64,000 nt of DNA from Amycolatopsis sp. WQ 127309 (GTDB lineage Bacteria; Actinomycetota; Actinomycetes; Mycobacteriales; Pseudonocardiaceae): positions 2,480,001 to 2,544,000 of the forward strand of contig NZ_CP095481.1 of the NCBI RefSeq assembly GCF_023023025.1, in the 5' to 3' direction. The notes beneath the pieces were generated by a model. It did no database searches. It was not told the DNA's origin and worked only from the letters and a program-made list of their open reading frames with translations. This document shows positions 34,681-44,058 of this stretch, piece after piece; position 1 is the first letter of the stretch; each line of letters opens with the position of its first letter. Made by a program: the position numbers and the translations under genes.

Positions 34681-35454
34681 TCAGGCGTTGGGGTTGAGCA
34701 CGCGGGCGAGGAACGACTTGGTCCGTTCCTCCCGCGGGTCCCCGATGACCTGGTCGGGCGGGCCCTCTTCGACGACGACGCCGCCGTCCATGAACAGGAC
34801 CTTGTCCGCCACCTCACGCGCGAACTGCATCTCGTGCGTGACGACGACCATGGTCATGCCGTCCTTGGCGAGCTGCTTCATCACGCCCAGGACGTCGCCG
34901 ACGAGCTCCGGGTCCAGCGCGGACGTCGGCTCGTCGAACAGCATCAGCTTCGGCTTCATCGCGAGCGCCCTGGCGATCGCGACGCGCTGCTGCTGCCCAC
35001 CGGACAGCTGCGCCGGGTAGTTCTTCGCCTTGTCACCGAGGCCGACGCGGTCCAGCAGCTCCAACGCGCGTTGCCGCACCTGGGCCTTCGGCTCGCGGCG
35101 CACCTGGATCGGCGCCTCCATCACGTTTTCCAGCGCGGTCATGTGCGGGAAGAGGTTGAACCGCTGGAACACCATGCCGATGTCCTTGCGCTGGAACGCG
35201 ACCTCGCTCTCGCGCAGCTCGTGCAGCTTGTCGCCGCGCTGCCGGTAGCCGACGAGCACGCCGTCGACGTAGAGCCGGCCGGCGTCGATCTTCTCGAGGT
35301 GGTTGATGCAGCGCAACAGCGTCGACTTGCCCGAGCCGGACGGCCCGATCAGGCAGAGCACCTCACGCTCCTGCACCTCGAGGTCGATGCCCTTGAGGAC
35401 GTCGACGGTGCCGAAGCTCTTGCGAATCTTCTGCGCGGAAACGACCGGGGTCAT
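34681..35454 (-). CDS. Polar amino-acid ABC transporter, ATP-binding protein
   Basis: 257 aa, GlnQ/HisP-type ATPase. Walker [10 protein letters not shown] near residues 38-46, Q-loop region near 85-95, signature LSGGQQQR near 141-148, Walker [15 protein letters not shown] near 161-174 and H-loop VTHEMQFA near 203-210. It powers the permease whose gene overlaps its start by 4 bp (ATGA). Third gene of a leftward operon: binding protein, permease, ATPase. Confidence 0.95.
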   Translation of the reverse strand: MTPVVSAQKIRKSFGTVDVLKGIDLEVQEREVLCLIGPSGSGKSTLLRCINHLEKIDAGRLYVDGVLVGYRQRGDKLHELRESEVAFQRKDIGMVFQRFNLFPHMTALENVMEAPIQVRREPKAQVRQRALELLDRVGLGDKAKNYPAQLSGGQQQRVAIARALAMKPKLMLFDEPTSALDPELVGDVLGVMKQLAKDGMTMVVVTHEMQFAREVADKVLFMDGGVVVEEGPPDQVIGDPREERTKSFLARVLNPNA

Positions 35455-36413
35455 CCCGACACCCCCGCTCCACCCTGCGCGCCACCGGAGCCGAACCGGA
35501 AACCGAGCATCCGGCCCGCCCACCTGGTCTTGTTCGCCTCACCGCGCGAAGTGCCGCGCGAGAACCGTTTCTCGATCTGCATCTGGATCAGCGTCAGCAC
35601 CGACGTCATGAACAGGTACCAGGCCGCGGCCGTGATCAGCAGCGGCACGGTCTTGTAGTTCTGCGAGTAGATGGTCTGCGCCGCGACCATCAGCTCGAAG
35701 TACCCGATGACCACGACCAGTGACGTCGTCTTCAGCATGGAGATCGTCTCGTTGCCGGTCGGCGGGATGATCACCCGCATGGCCTGCGGGAGGATGATCC
35801 GCCGCAACGTCCGCGTGCGGCTCATGCCGAGCGCGCCCGCCGCTTCCAGCTGGCCGTCGTCGACCGACTGGATGCCGCCTCGCACGATTTCCGCCATGTA
35901 CGCGGCTTCGTTGAGGCCCAGGCCGAGCAGCGACGCGGTGAACTGCGTGATCAGCTGGTTGGTGTCCCAGCTGACGAACTCGGGGCCGAACGGCACCCCG
36001 AGCCCGAGCCGCGGGTAGGCCAGCGCCAAGAAGTTCCAGATGATCAGCTGCGTGATCAGCGGGGTCCCGCGGAACAGCCAGACGTAGAGCGCCGCGGCGC
36101 CCGACGTCAGCGGGTTGGGCGAAAGGCGCATGACGGCCAGCAGGATGCCGCCGACGATCCCGATCAGCATCGAGATCACCGTCAGGATCAGCGTGTTCTG
36201 CAGGCCGCGCAGGATCCGGTCGTCGAAGAGGTAGTCCCCGACGACCGGCCACTGCAGCGCGTCGTTGGTGATCACGCTGCGGAGCACGATGAACGCGATG
36301 AACAGGATGATCACGCCGGCCACCCAGCGCCCGTAGTGGCGCACCGGGACGGCCTTGATGGGCTCGGCGTCGATCGGCGCCCCGGTCGGGGGCGCCTCGG
36401 AGGAACTGGACAC
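35451..36413 (-). CDS. Polar amino-acid ABC transporter, permease
   Basis: 320 aa membrane protein of the HisM/GlnP group, with about six hydrophobic helices (first near 29-47, then 74-96, 105-125 and so on). The ATPase-coupling EAA loop reads [23 protein letters not shown] near 190-212. An N-terminal hydrophilic tail of about 25 residues and an unusually long C-terminal Gly-rich tail (about 30 residues) extend the normal length. A single permease gene suggests a homodimer. Confidence 0.93.
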   Translation of the reverse strand: MSSSSEAPPTGAPIDAEPIKAVPVRHYGRWVAGVIILFIAFIVLRSVITNDALQWPVVGDYLFDDRILRGLQNTLILTVISMLIGIVGGILLAVMRLSPNPLTSGAAALYVWLFRGTPLITQLIIWNFLALAYPRLGLGVPFGPEFVSWDTNQLITQFTASLLGLGLNEAAYMAEIVRGGIQSVDDGQLEAAGALGMSRTRTLRRIILPQAMRVIIPPTGNETISMLKTTSLVVVIGYFELMVAAQTIYSQNYKTVPLLITAAAWYLFMTSVLTLIQMQIEKRFSRGTSRGEANKTRWAGRMLGFRFGSGGAQGGAGVSG

Positions 36414-36430
36414 GCGAACTAAGTCCTATC

Positions 36431-37366
36431 TCAGCTGGCCGGGTTGATCTCCGACTTGGTGACCGCACCGGCGGCGTTCAGGCCCCACTTGTCCATGATC
36501 TTCTTGTAGGCGCCGCTGTCGATCAGCTTCTGGATCGCGCCCTGGACGGCCTTGCCGTAGTCGCCGCTGTTCTTCGGCAGCACGATGCCGTAGGGCACGG
36601 TGTCGTACGGCGTGCCGACCGACTCGAGCTGACCGTTGGTCTGCTTGACCGCGTAGTCGATGACCGGGGAGTCGGCCAGCTCGCCCTGCACGCGCTTGGC
36701 GGTGAGGGCCAGGTTGACGTCGGTCTGGGCCTGCAGCTGCGTGACCTCGATGGCGGGCTTGCCGCCGCCGGTGCAGGCGGCGTTCTTCTTGTCGAGGTCC
36801 TCGACCTGCGTGGTGCCCTTCTGCACGGCGATCTTCTTGCCGCAGAGGTCGTCGACCTTCAGGCCGTCCGGGTTGCCCTTCAGCACGGCCAGCGAGGTGC
36901 CGGCGCTGAAGTAGGAGATCATGTCGACCGACTGCAGCCGGTCGGCGTTGATGCTGAACGACGAGATGCCCATCTCGTACTTCTTGGCGCCGAGGCCGGG
37001 GATGATGCCGTCGAACGAGGAGTTCTGGAACTCCATCTGCACGCCGAGCACCTGGCCGATGGCGGTGCCGAGGTCGACGTCGAAGCCGGTGGCCTTGCCG
37101 TTGTCCTGGAACTCGTTCGGCGGGTAGCTCTGGTCCTGCCCGACGAGGATCTTGCCGTCGGTTTTGACGTCGGCGGGCACCAGCGCGGCGAGCGCGTCGT
37201 CCTTCGCGACCGTGCCTGCGTCACCCGATCCAGTACCCGCCGGAGCGGCACTGCTCGAGCCGACGTCGCCGGCACCGCTACCACCCGCGCCGCAGGCCAT
37301 GGTCAGTCCGACCAGGGCGAATGCCGGCAACAGGGCGAGCGCCTTGAGCTGGGGTCCTCGGGCCAC
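36431..37366 (-). CDS. Polar amino-acid ABC transporter, substrate-binding lipoprotein
   Basis: 311 aa. Lipoprotein signal: a GTG start at 37366, hydrophobic stretch 8-22 and lipobox LTMAC with C25 as the lipidation site. A Ser/Gly-rich linker follows, then the SBP_bac_3 fold (LVPADVKTDGKILVGQDQSYPPNEFQ, GFDVDLGTAIGQVLGVQMEFQNSSFDGIIPGL). Captures an amino acid outside the membrane; the exact ligand is not readable. The GTG is preferred over the upstream ATG because it is followed directly by a normal signal peptide and has a GAGGAG site. Confidence 0.93.
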   Translation of the reverse strand: MARGPQLKALALLPAFALVGLTMACGAGGSGAGDVGSSSAAPAGTGSGDAGTVAKDDALAALVPADVKTDGKILVGQDQSYPPNEFQDNGKATGFDVDLGTAIGQVLGVQMEFQNSSFDGIIPGLGAKKYEMGISSFSINADRLQSVDMISYFSAGTSLAVLKGNPDGLKVDDLCGKKIAVQKGTTQVEDLDKKNAACTGGGKPAIEVTQLQAQTDVNLALTAKRVQGELADSPVIDYAVKQTNGQLESVGTPYDTVPYGIVLPKNSGDYGKAVQGAIQKLIDSGAYKKIMDKWGLNAAGAVTKSEINPAS

Positions 37367-37523
37367 GTCGTCACTCCTCGTAGTTCTCAGTTCGTGAGAG
37401 CACGCATATTGCCACTCATCCATACCAAAGCACAGCACTGTCGAGTTACAGCGAAGTTTCGCAACGCTTCAACCAGCGTGGGAGTGTCGCGCGTTGGTGG
37501 GCACGTAGGTGAGGATGTCGTTC

Positions 37524-39176
37524 ATGAACGCGATCCCGCCCCGGCTGCCCCCCTCCGGTCGACGCGCGCGGAAGGCGACGACCCGCCGGATCACCCGGCC
37601 GGGTGCCCGGTTCGACGGCTACCTCTCCCCGGAACGTCCGCACGCGGACGCCTACGACGAGATGTTCGCCGACGACGGCACGGTCCGCGGCCCGTACCGG
37701 GCGCTGTACGAGTCGATCGCGGCGCTCGACGCGCACGACCTCAACTCCCGGTCGCTCGCGCTGGACCGGGCGATGGTCGACCAGGGCATCACGTTCTCGC
37801 TGTCCGGTCAGGAGCGGCCGTTCCCGCTGGACCTGGTGCCGCGGGTGATCCAGGCAGCCGAGTGGTCGAAGCTCGAACGCGGGGTGGCGCAGCGGGTCCG
37901 CGCGCTCGAGGCGTTCCTCGCCGACATCTACGGCGACCGGCAGATCCTGCGTGACGGCGTCTTCCCGCGCCGGCTGATCACGTCGTGTGAGCACTTCCAG
38001 CGCGAGGCGTACGGCATCAACCCGCCCAACGGCGTGCGCATCCACGTGTCCGGTGTGGACCTGGTGCGCGACGAGGAGGGCACCTTCCGGGTGCTGGAGG
38101 ACAACCTCCGCAACCCGTCCGGGGTGTCATACGTGATGGAGAACCGGCGGACGATGGCGCGGGTCTTCCCGGACCTGTTCGCCCAGCACCGGGTGCGGCC
38201 GGTCGGCGACTACGCGTCGCACCTGCTGCGGGCCCTGCGCGCGGCGGCCGCGGCGAACGTCGCCGACCCGATGGTCGTGGTGCTCACCCCCGGCGTCCAC
38301 AACTCGGCGTACTTCGAGCACTCGCTGCTGGCCCGGCTGATGGGCGTCGAACTGGTCGAAGGCCGCGACATGTTCTGCCGTGACAACGTCGTCTACCTGC
38401 GGACCACCGAGGGCGAGCGCCAGGTCGACGTCATCTACCGGCGGATCGACGACGAGTTCCTCGACCCGGTGCACTACCGGCCGGACTCGGTGCTCGGCAT
38501 CGCCGGCGTGCTCAACGCGGCGCGCGCGGGCAACGTCGTCGTCGCGAACGCCATCGGCAACGGCGTCGGGGACGACAAGCTCGTCTACACCTACGTGCCG
38601 GAGATGGTGCGGTACTACCTCGGCGAGAAGCCGCTGCTGCCCAATGTGGACACCTACCGCTGCTGGCTGCCGGACGAGTTCGACTACGTGATGTCGCACC
38701 TCGACGAGCTGGTCGTCAAGCCGGTCGAAGGCTCCGGCGGGTACGGCATCGTCTTCGGGCCGGAGGCGACGCCGGCGGAGCTGACGGCGTTGCGGCGGAA
38801 GGTGCGGGCGAACCGGCGCGGCTGGATCGCGCAGCCGGTGGTGCAGCTGTCGACCGTGCCGTCGAAGGTGGAGGACCGGCTGGCGCCGCGGCACGTCGAC
38901 CTGCGCCCGTTCGCGGTCAACGACGGCAAGGACATCTTCGTGCTGCCCGGCGGGCTGACCCGGGTGGCGCTGCCGGAGGGCAGCCTGGTCGTCAACTCGT
39001 CGCAGGGCGGCGGCTCGAAGGACACGTGGGTGCTGGCCTCCCGGACGTCCACCGCCGAGCGCGAGCTGGAACAACCGGCGCTGGGCGCGGTGTCCACTGT
39101 GGACGGAATGGTCGCGGAGCAGGGTCCCGAGCTGTCTCTGTCCCAGCAGCAACAGCAGCAGCAACAGCAGAGCTAG
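37524..39176 (+). CDS. Circularly permuted ATP-grasp protein (type 2) with poly-Gln tail
   Basis: 550 aa, member of the ATP-grasp ligase superfamily, permuted type, orthologous in layout to mycobacterial Rv2411c-like proteins. Conserved blocks: FPLDLVPRVI, EAYGINPPNGVRIHVSGVDLVRDEEG, LEDNLRNPSGVSYV and the ATP-site ELVVKPVEGSGGYGIVFGP near residues 395-413. A peptide-bond-forming reaction is inferred for the cluster with the next two genes; no product is known. The C terminus has nine consecutive Gln. I chose the ATG at 37524, which has an AGGTGAGG site. Confidence 0.88.
   Translation: MNAIPPRLPPSGRRARKATTRRITRPGARFDGYLSPERPHADAYDEMFADDGTVRGPYRALYESIAALDAHDLNSRSLALDRAMVDQGITFSLSGQERPFPLDLVPRVIQAAEWSKLERGVAQRVRALEAFLADIYGDRQILRDGVFPRRLITSCEHFQREAYGINPPNGVRIHVSGVDLVRDEEGTFRVLEDNLRNPSGVSYVMENRRTMARVFPDLFAQHRVRPVGDYASHLLRALRAAAAANVADPMVVVLTPGVHNSAYFEHSLLARLMGVELVEGRDMFCRDNVVYLRTTEGERQVDVIYRRIDDEFLDPVHYRPDSVLGIAGVLNAARAGNVVVANAIGNGVGDDKLVYTYVPEMVRYYLGEKPLLPNVDTYRCWLPDEFDYVMSHLDELVVKPVEGSGGYGIVFGPEATPAELTALRRKVRANRRGWIAQPVVQLSTVPSKVEDRLAPRHVDLRPFAVNDGKDIFVLPGGLTRVALPEGSLVVNSSQGGGSKDTWVLASRTSTAERELEQPALGAVSTVDGMVAEQGPELSLSQQQQQQQQQS
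39092..39104. repeat. GTCCA-N3-TGGAC palindrome inside the ATP-grasp gene
   Basis: GTCCACTGTGGAC, read as codons tcc act gtg gac. One of about eight near-identical palindromes found across the window, most of them inside genes and using locally rare codons. See the matching finding. Confidence 0.6.
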
Positions 39177-39186
39177 GGGGTTCGAA

Positions 39187-40134
39187 ATGCTGGCACGCAA
39201 CGCGGAGTCGCTGTACTGGATCGGCCGGTACGTCGAACGCGCCGACGACACCTCGCGGATCCTCAACGTCTCGGTCCACCAGCTGCTGGAGGACGCGAGC
39301 GTCGACTCGGACCACGCGAGCCGTCAGCTGCTCGCCGTCCTGGGCATCGAGTCGGAGGGCACCGAGTCCCTCGACGTCTGGAAGCTGACCGAGCTGGTGG
39401 CGTACGCGAAGGACAACCCGGCGTCGATCGTCGGGTCGATCAACTCGGCCCGCGAGAACACGCGCGGCGCCCGCGAGGTCGTCTCGACCGAGCTGTGGGA
39501 ATGCCTGAACGCGACGTGGAACGCGGTGCCGGACCGCCAGCGCTACGCCCGGCGCGCGGGACCGCACGCGTTCCTGTCGTTCGTCGAGGAGCGCGCGGCG
39601 ATGTTCGCCGGCCTCGCCGACTCGACGATGAGCCGCGACGACGGCTGGCTGTTCATGGTGCTCGGCCGGTCGATCGAACGCGCCGACATGGTCGTGCGGC
39701 TGCTGCTGTCCCGGGTTTCGGACCGCGCGTCGTCGCCCGGCTGGATCACGGTGCTCCGCTCGGCCGGCGCGCAGGACACCTACCTGCGCACCTACCGCGG
39801 CGCGCTCGACGCGGGCCGCGTCGTGCAGTTCCTGTTGCGGGACACGCTGTTCCCGCGGTCGGTGTTCCACGCGCTGCGGCAGGCGGAGGAGTGCCTGCAG
39901 CGGCTCGACACCGGTGGCGCGTCACGCAACAACGAGAAGACCGAGGCGCTGCGCGAACTCGGCCGGGCCCGCAGCGAACTGGAGTTCCTGCGCCCGTCGG
40001 ACCTGCTGACCGACCTGCCGCGGCGGCTCGGGACGCTGCAGACGTCGATCAAGGAGATCGGCGAGGCCGTGTCCATGCAGTACTTCAGCACGTCGCCGTG
40101 GGTGGCGTGGAGCGGTGCGGAGGTTTCGCTGTGA
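39187..40134 (+). CDS. Alpha-E domain protein (DUF403)
   Basis: 315 aa, all-helical alpha-E family. The N terminus MLARNAESLYWIGRYVERADDTSRIL is diagnostic. Helices with recurring RAD(M/D) motifs follow (GRSIERADMVVRLLLSR). Alpha-E proteins are encoded next to circularly permuted ATP-grasp and transglutaminase genes in bacteria and are thought to work with them in a peptide-tagging or synthesis pathway, on comparative-genomics grounds. Starts 10 bp after the ATP-grasp stop and overlaps the transglutaminase start by 4 bp. Confidence 0.9.
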   Translation: MLARNAESLYWIGRYVERADDTSRILNVSVHQLLEDASVDSDHASRQLLAVLGIESEGTESLDVWKLTELVAYAKDNPASIVGSINSARENTRGAREVVSTELWECLNATWNAVPDRQRYARRAGPHAFLSFVEERAAMFAGLADSTMSRDDGWLFMVLGRSIERADMVVRLLLSRVSDRASSPGWITVLRSAGAQDTYLRTYRGALDAGRVVQFLLRDTLFPRSVFHALRQAEECLQRLDTGGASRNNEKTEALRELGRARSELEFLRPSDLLTDLPRRLGTLQTSIKEIGEAVSMQYFSTSPWVAWSGAEVSL

Positions 40135-40973
40135 CCTGGCAGCTTCGGGTGGCCCACCGGACGGGGTACCGGTACGCGACGCCGGCCACGCAGTCGTACA
40201 ACGAGGCGCGGCTGACCCCGCGCTCTGACCGCCGTCAGACGACGGTGGCGACGCGCATCGAGACGACGCCCGCGACCCGCGCGTACCGGTACACCGACTA
40301 CTGGGGCACGGTCGTGACGTCGTTCGACCTCCACGCGCCGCACACGGAGTTCACCGTGCTGGCGACGTCGGTGGTCGAGACGGCCGACGAGGCCGAGCCG
40401 ATCCGCGTGGCGTCGTGGAAGGACCTGCGCAGCGACACGGTCGTCGACCACCGCACGGAGTACCTGACGCCGACCGACTACACCCCGCGTGACCTCGCGC
40501 TGGCCCGCGAGGCCCGAGCGCTGCGCACCGGCCTCGACCCGGCGGAGGCGGTGCTGGCGGTGTGCGAATGGGTGCACAAGCAGCTGAAGTACCAGCCGGG
40601 CACGACCGGCGTGCACTCCACGGCGACGGACGCGTGGAACGCGCGCGAAGGCGTCTGCCAGGACTTCGCGCACGTGACGCTGGTGATGCTGCGCGCGATC
40701 GGCATCCCGGCGCGGTACGTCTCGGGCTACCTGCACACGAGGCGGGAAGCGAAGCTCGGCGAAGTGGTGGAGGGCGAGTCACACGCCTGGGTCGACGTCT
40801 GGACCGGCGGCTGGTGGGCGTACGACCCGACGAACGCGATCCCGGTGGGGCCGCGGCACGTGTGGGTGGCGATGGGCCGGGACTACGCGGACGTGGCGCC
40901 GCTGAAGGGCATCTTCACCGGGGGCGGGCAGTCCACTTTGGACGTCTCGGTCCACCTGACCCGCCTTGCGTAA
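40131..40973 (+). CDS. Transglutaminase-like cysteine peptidase family protein
   Basis: 280 aa. Transglut_N domain at residues 1-85 (LRVAHRTGYRYATPATQSYNEARLTPR) and a catalytic core with Cys176 in REGVCQDFAHV, a His in GESHAWVDVW and an Asp in YDPTNAIPVG, giving a complete Cys-His-Asp triad. Probably hydrolyses or transfers amide bonds of the product of the ATP-grasp/alpha-E partners. GTG start overlapping the alpha-E stop. No signal peptide, hence cytosolic. Confidence 0.92.
   Translation: MTWQLRVAHRTGYRYATPATQSYNEARLTPRSDRRQTTVATRIETTPATRAYRYTDYWGTVVTSFDLHAPHTEFTVLATSVVETADEAEPIRVASWKDLRSDTVVDHRTEYLTPTDYTPRDLALAREARALRTGLDPAEAVLAVCEWVHKQLKYQPGTTGVHSTATDAWNAREGVCQDFAHVTLVMLRAIGIPARYVSGYLHTRREAKLGEVVEGESHAWVDVWTGGWWAYDPTNAIPVGPRHVWVAMGRDYADVAPLKGIFTGGGQSTLDVSVHLTRLA
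40931..40943. repeat. GTCCA-N3-TGGAC palindrome inside the transglutaminase gene
   Basis: GTCCACTTTGGAC, codons tcc act ttg gac; the act and ttg codons are rare in this context. Confidence 0.5.
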
Positions 40974-40984
40974 CTCTCCGTATA

Positions 40985-41051
40985 CCGCACTTTCGCTATG
41001 AAAGTGTTGTGGAGGGGTGTCCTCCGGCTCACTTTCACAGCGAAAGTGCGG
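40985..41051. terminator. Nested bidirectional hairpin between transglutaminase and M20 genes
   Basis: The outer arms CCGCACTTTCGCT (40985-40997) and AGCGAAAGTGCGG (41039-41051) are perfect complements. Inside, GAAAGTG (41000-41006) pairs with CACTTTC (41030-41036), and a GGAGG/CCTCC mini-hairpin forms the tip. Each half can alternatively fold alone (CACTTTC-N5-GAAAGTG twice). It lies between two convergent genes, so a shared terminator is the natural reading. Confidence 0.8.
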
Positions 41052-41057
41052 CTTGGG

Positions 41058-42488
41058 TCAGCCGCGGGCGTGGGCGTCCAGGATGTGTGCGACGGCCTCC
41101 GTGACCTGCTGTGCGTACTCCAGGTGCAGCCACTCGTCCGGCACGTGGATGTTCGAGTCCGAGCCGCACGCTCCCGTGACCAGGAACTGCGCCGCCGGGT
41201 ACTTGCGCGACAGCAGGCCCATGAACGGGATCGAACCGCCCATGCCCGTCGCGCGGTGCGGCTGGCCGAAGACGTCGTCGCTGATGCGGCGCAGGGCCGC
41301 CGTCAGCCAGGGGGACTCGGCCGGCGCGTTCCAGCCGTCCTCCGACTGCGGGTTGTCGCCGAAGGTCACCTTCGCGCCGTACGGGACGTCCGTTGTCAGG
41401 GTCCGCTTCACGGCTTCGAGCGCCTTCGCGGCGTCGGCCGTCGGCGGGAGGCGGAAGCTCAGCGTCAACGTCGTGCTCTCGCGCAGGACGTTGCCCGCGT
41501 CGGCCGGCTTCGGGAAGCCGTCGGCGCCGATGATCGACAGCGTCGGCCGCCACGCGTTGTTGAGCATCAGCTCCAGCGCGTCCTCGGTGATCACGCGACC
41601 GCCCTCGACCAGCGGGAACGCCTTCGACAGCGCCTCCGGGAAGTCCTTCGAGACGGCCTCCAGCTCGGCCAGCCGGTCCGCCGGGACGTCGACCTTCAGC
41701 TCGTCGAGCAGCAGCTCACCGGTGGCACTGTCCTCGAGGCGCTCGATCAGGCTTCGCAGAATGCGGAACGAGCTCGCGACGACGCCCGAAGCGACGCCGG
41801 AGTGCTGCGCCGAGCCCAGCAGCTGGACGTTGACGTCCAGGTGCAACATCCCGCGCAGGCTCGTGACCAGCCACAACCGCTCGTAGTCGCTGCCACCGGC
41901 GTCGAGGCAGACGACCAGCGAGACCTCGCCGATCCGGTCGGCCAGGTGCTCGACGTAGGCGGGCAGGTCGGGGCTGCCGGACTCCTCGCCGGTCTCCAGC
42001 AGCACGACGATCCGGGCGTGCTCGCCGCCGGCGGCGTGCACGGCTTCGATCGACGTCGTCGCCGCGTAGCCGGAGTAGCCGTCGTCGACGGAGCCGCGGC
42101 CGTACAGCCGGCCGTCGCGGATCACCGGCGTCCACGGGTCGAGACCCTCGGACCAGCCGCCCACCGGGGGCTGCTTGTCCAGGTGGCCGTACATCAGGAC
42201 GGTGCCCTCGGCCGCCGCGCCCGGGGTCGCCGGGACGTCGACGAGCAGCAACGGGGTCCGGTCCGGCAGCTCGACGACGTCGATCGTCGCGCCCGGCAGG
42301 TCGCGCGCGGCAATCCACGCGCGGACGTGCTCGACGGCGGCGGCCAGGTGCCCGGTCTTCGCCCAGTCGGCGTCGAACGCCGGGGACAGGGCGGGGATGG
42401 CCACCAGCCCGGACAGGCTCGGGATGACGTCGTCGGTCCAGCCGGACACGACGGATTCACGCACGGTTTTCGGTTCCACGACGTCCAT
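41058..42488 (-). CDS. M20-family metallopeptidase (dipeptidase)
   Basis: 476 aa, zinc-dependent di/aminopeptidase of the M20A/C group. Metal and catalytic motifs: MYGHLDKQPP near residues 97-106, GRGSVDDGYSGYAA near 124-137 (bridging Asp), LLETGEESGSPDL near 157-169 (catalytic Glu and ligand) and CLDAGG near 190. The dimerisation domain lies in the middle. No signal peptide, so cytosolic peptide degradation is likely. It converges with the transglutaminase operon. Confidence 0.92.
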   Translation of the reverse strand: MDVVEPKTVRESVVSGWTDDVIPSLSGLVAIPALSPAFDADWAKTGHLAAAVEHVRAWIAARDLPGATIDVVELPDRTPLLLVDVPATPGAAAEGTVLMYGHLDKQPPVGGWSEGLDPWTPVIRDGRLYGRGSVDDGYSGYAATTSIEAVHAAGGEHARIVVLLETGEESGSPDLPAYVEHLADRIGEVSLVVCLDAGGSDYERLWLVTSLRGMLHLDVNVQLLGSAQHSGVASGVVASSFRILRSLIERLEDSATGELLLDELKVDVPADRLAELEAVSKDFPEALSKAFPLVEGGRVITEDALELMLNNAWRPTLSIIGADGFPKPADAGNVLRESTTLTLSFRLPPTADAAKALEAVKRTLTTDVPYGAKVTFGDNPQSEDGWNAPAESPWLTAALRRISDDVFGQPHRATGMGGSIPFMGLLSRKYPAAQFLVTGACGSDSNIHVPDEWLHLEYAQQVTEAVAHILDAHARG

Positions 42489-42852
42489 CGTGCCACGGAG
42501 ATCCCGCCGTGCGGCACATCACAAGGTCGACTCCGCAGGGCACAAAGACGCACACGCACAGGCACGTACGCACGCGGCCACGCCTGGTGAACGCGCGGAC
42601 CGACGCCCTACTCTCGTAGGTCCAATGCTCGGGCTTCCTAGCGTTTTGCCTGTTCAGAGCCCGTTTCTCAGCAACAAATCAGCAACCGCGTCTGACCAAG
42701 ACGTGGACCTTCGTGCCAGGATGTCGGCGTGAACCGTCAACGCCGACGGTGACCGAGCGCTTCGGAGACCCGAAACGCTGGTCCCCGCCGGTGCAGTCGC
42801 TGTGGTCGCCACAAGCGGCCGCCAGAGGCACCGACACCGAGGAGCAACGCCC
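42489..42852. other. Intergenic region upstream of the bkd operon
   Basis: About 360 bp between divergent genes, so it holds both the M20 promoter and the bkd operon promoter. An inverted repeat GTCGGCGT / ACGCCGAC (42723-42730 and 42740-42747, 9-base loop) lies about 105 bp before the E1-alpha start and could be an operator or attenuator. No gene is convincing here. Confidence 0.4.
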
Positions 42853-44058
42853 ATGCCGTCCGAACAGTGGACGCACCCGGAGCCTGGAGATGGACCGGCC
42901 GCCGTCGCGGCCCAGCCTTCCCCCGAGCAGGTGATCGCCGGATTGCGAGCGACCAGCGAAGGTGGCGCTGAGCTGACTCAGCTGCTCACCCCCGAAGGCG
43001 AGCGGGTCCCGTCGCCGCAGTTCGACAAGTACGTCGACGACATCGACGACGAAGCCCTGCGCGGCCTGTACCGCGACATGGTGCTCGTCCGCCGCGCGGA
43101 CCGCGAGGCCAACGCGATGCAGCGCCAGGGCCAGCTCGGCATCTGGGTCCCGCTGCTCGGCCAGGAGGCCGCGCAGATCGGCTCCGGCCGCGCGCTGAAG
43201 CAGAACGACATGGCGTTCCCCAGCTACCGCGAGCACGGCGTCGCGTACGCGCGCGGGGTCGACATGAAGGACCTGCTGGGCATCTTCCGCTGCACCGACC
43301 ACAGCGGCTGGGACTACAAGGCCCACGGCTTCCACCCGTACTGCATCGTCATCGGCAACCAGGTGCTCAACGCCGCGGGGTACGCGATGGGGCAGCGGTT
43401 CGAGGGCAAGGTCGGCGACGACGACGGCGAAGCCACGATCTGCTACTTCGGTGACGGCGCGACCTCGCAGGGCGACGTCCACGAGGGCTTCGTCTGGGCC
43501 GCGGTCTACGACGCGCCGCTCGTGTTCTTTTGCCAGAACAACCAGTGGGCGATCTCCGAGCCGACCGAACGCCAGTCGCGCCTGCCGCTCTACCAGCGCG
43601 CCCGCGGTTACGGCTTCCCCGGCATCCGCGTCGACGGCAACGACGTCCTGGCCTGCCTCGCGGTGTCCCGCTGGGCGCTCGACGAGTGCCGCCACGGCAA
43701 CGGCCCGGTGCTGATCGAGGCGTTCACCTACCGGATGGACGCGCACACGACGACCGACGACCCGTCGCGCTACCGGCTCTCCGACGAGCTCGAAGAGTGG
43801 AAGCTCAAGGACCCGATCGAGCGCGTCCGGGCGTTCCTGGCCCGCAAGGGCGGCGCCGACCACGACTTCTTCGACCAGGTCCAGGCCGAGGCCGACGCCT
43901 TCGCAGCGGACCTGCGCGAGTACACGTTCAACATGCCGGAGCCGCCGCCGGAGCGGATCTTCAGCAACGTCTACGCCGAGGGCAACCCGGTGCTGGACGC
44001 GCAGCGCGAAGAGTTCCTGTCCTACCTCGACGGCTTCGCAGCGGCGGGTGAGCACTGA
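42853..44058 (+). CDS. bkdA: 2-oxoacid dehydrogenase E1 component, alpha subunit
   Basis: 401 aa, thiamine-diphosphate-dependent decarboxylase subunit of a branched-chain 2-oxoacid (or pyruvate) dehydrogenase complex. The TPP motif GDGATSQGDVHEGFVWAAV begins near residue 200 and ends with CQNNQWAIS. The E1-alpha phosphorylation-loop-like region YRMDAHTTTDDPSRYR is near 295-310. An N-terminal 45-residue extension is typical for actinobacterial BkdA. The ATG has a GGAGCAACG site. First gene of a three-gene operon; branched-chain substrate is inferred from similarity to bkd loci. Confidence 0.9.
   Translation: MPSEQWTHPEPGDGPAAVAAQPSPEQVIAGLRATSEGGAELTQLLTPEGERVPSPQFDKYVDDIDDEALRGLYRDMVLVRRADREANAMQRQGQLGIWVPLLGQEAAQIGSGRALKQNDMAFPSYREHGVAYARGVDMKDLLGIFRCTDHSGWDYKAHGFHPYCIVIGNQVLNAAGYAMGQRFEGKVGDDDGEATICYFGDGATSQGDVHEGFVWAAVYDAPLVFFCQNNQWAISEPTERQSRLPLYQRARGYGFPGIRVDGNDVLACLAVSRWALDECRHGNGPVLIEAFTYRMDAHTTTDDPSRYRLSDELEEWKLKDPIERVRAFLARKGGADHDFFDQVQAEADAFAADLREYTFNMPEPPPERIFSNVYAEGNPVLDAQREEFLSYLDGFAAAGEH

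Noticed and set aside
32383..35658. 1091-codon plus-strand frame across the solenoid and ABC genes
   Set aside because: Spans the complement of two or three real genes and has no motif.
41035..41553. 172-codon minus-strand frame over the M20 gene start region
   Set aside because: Frame-shifted shadow of the M20 peptidase with Arg-rich low-complexity content.
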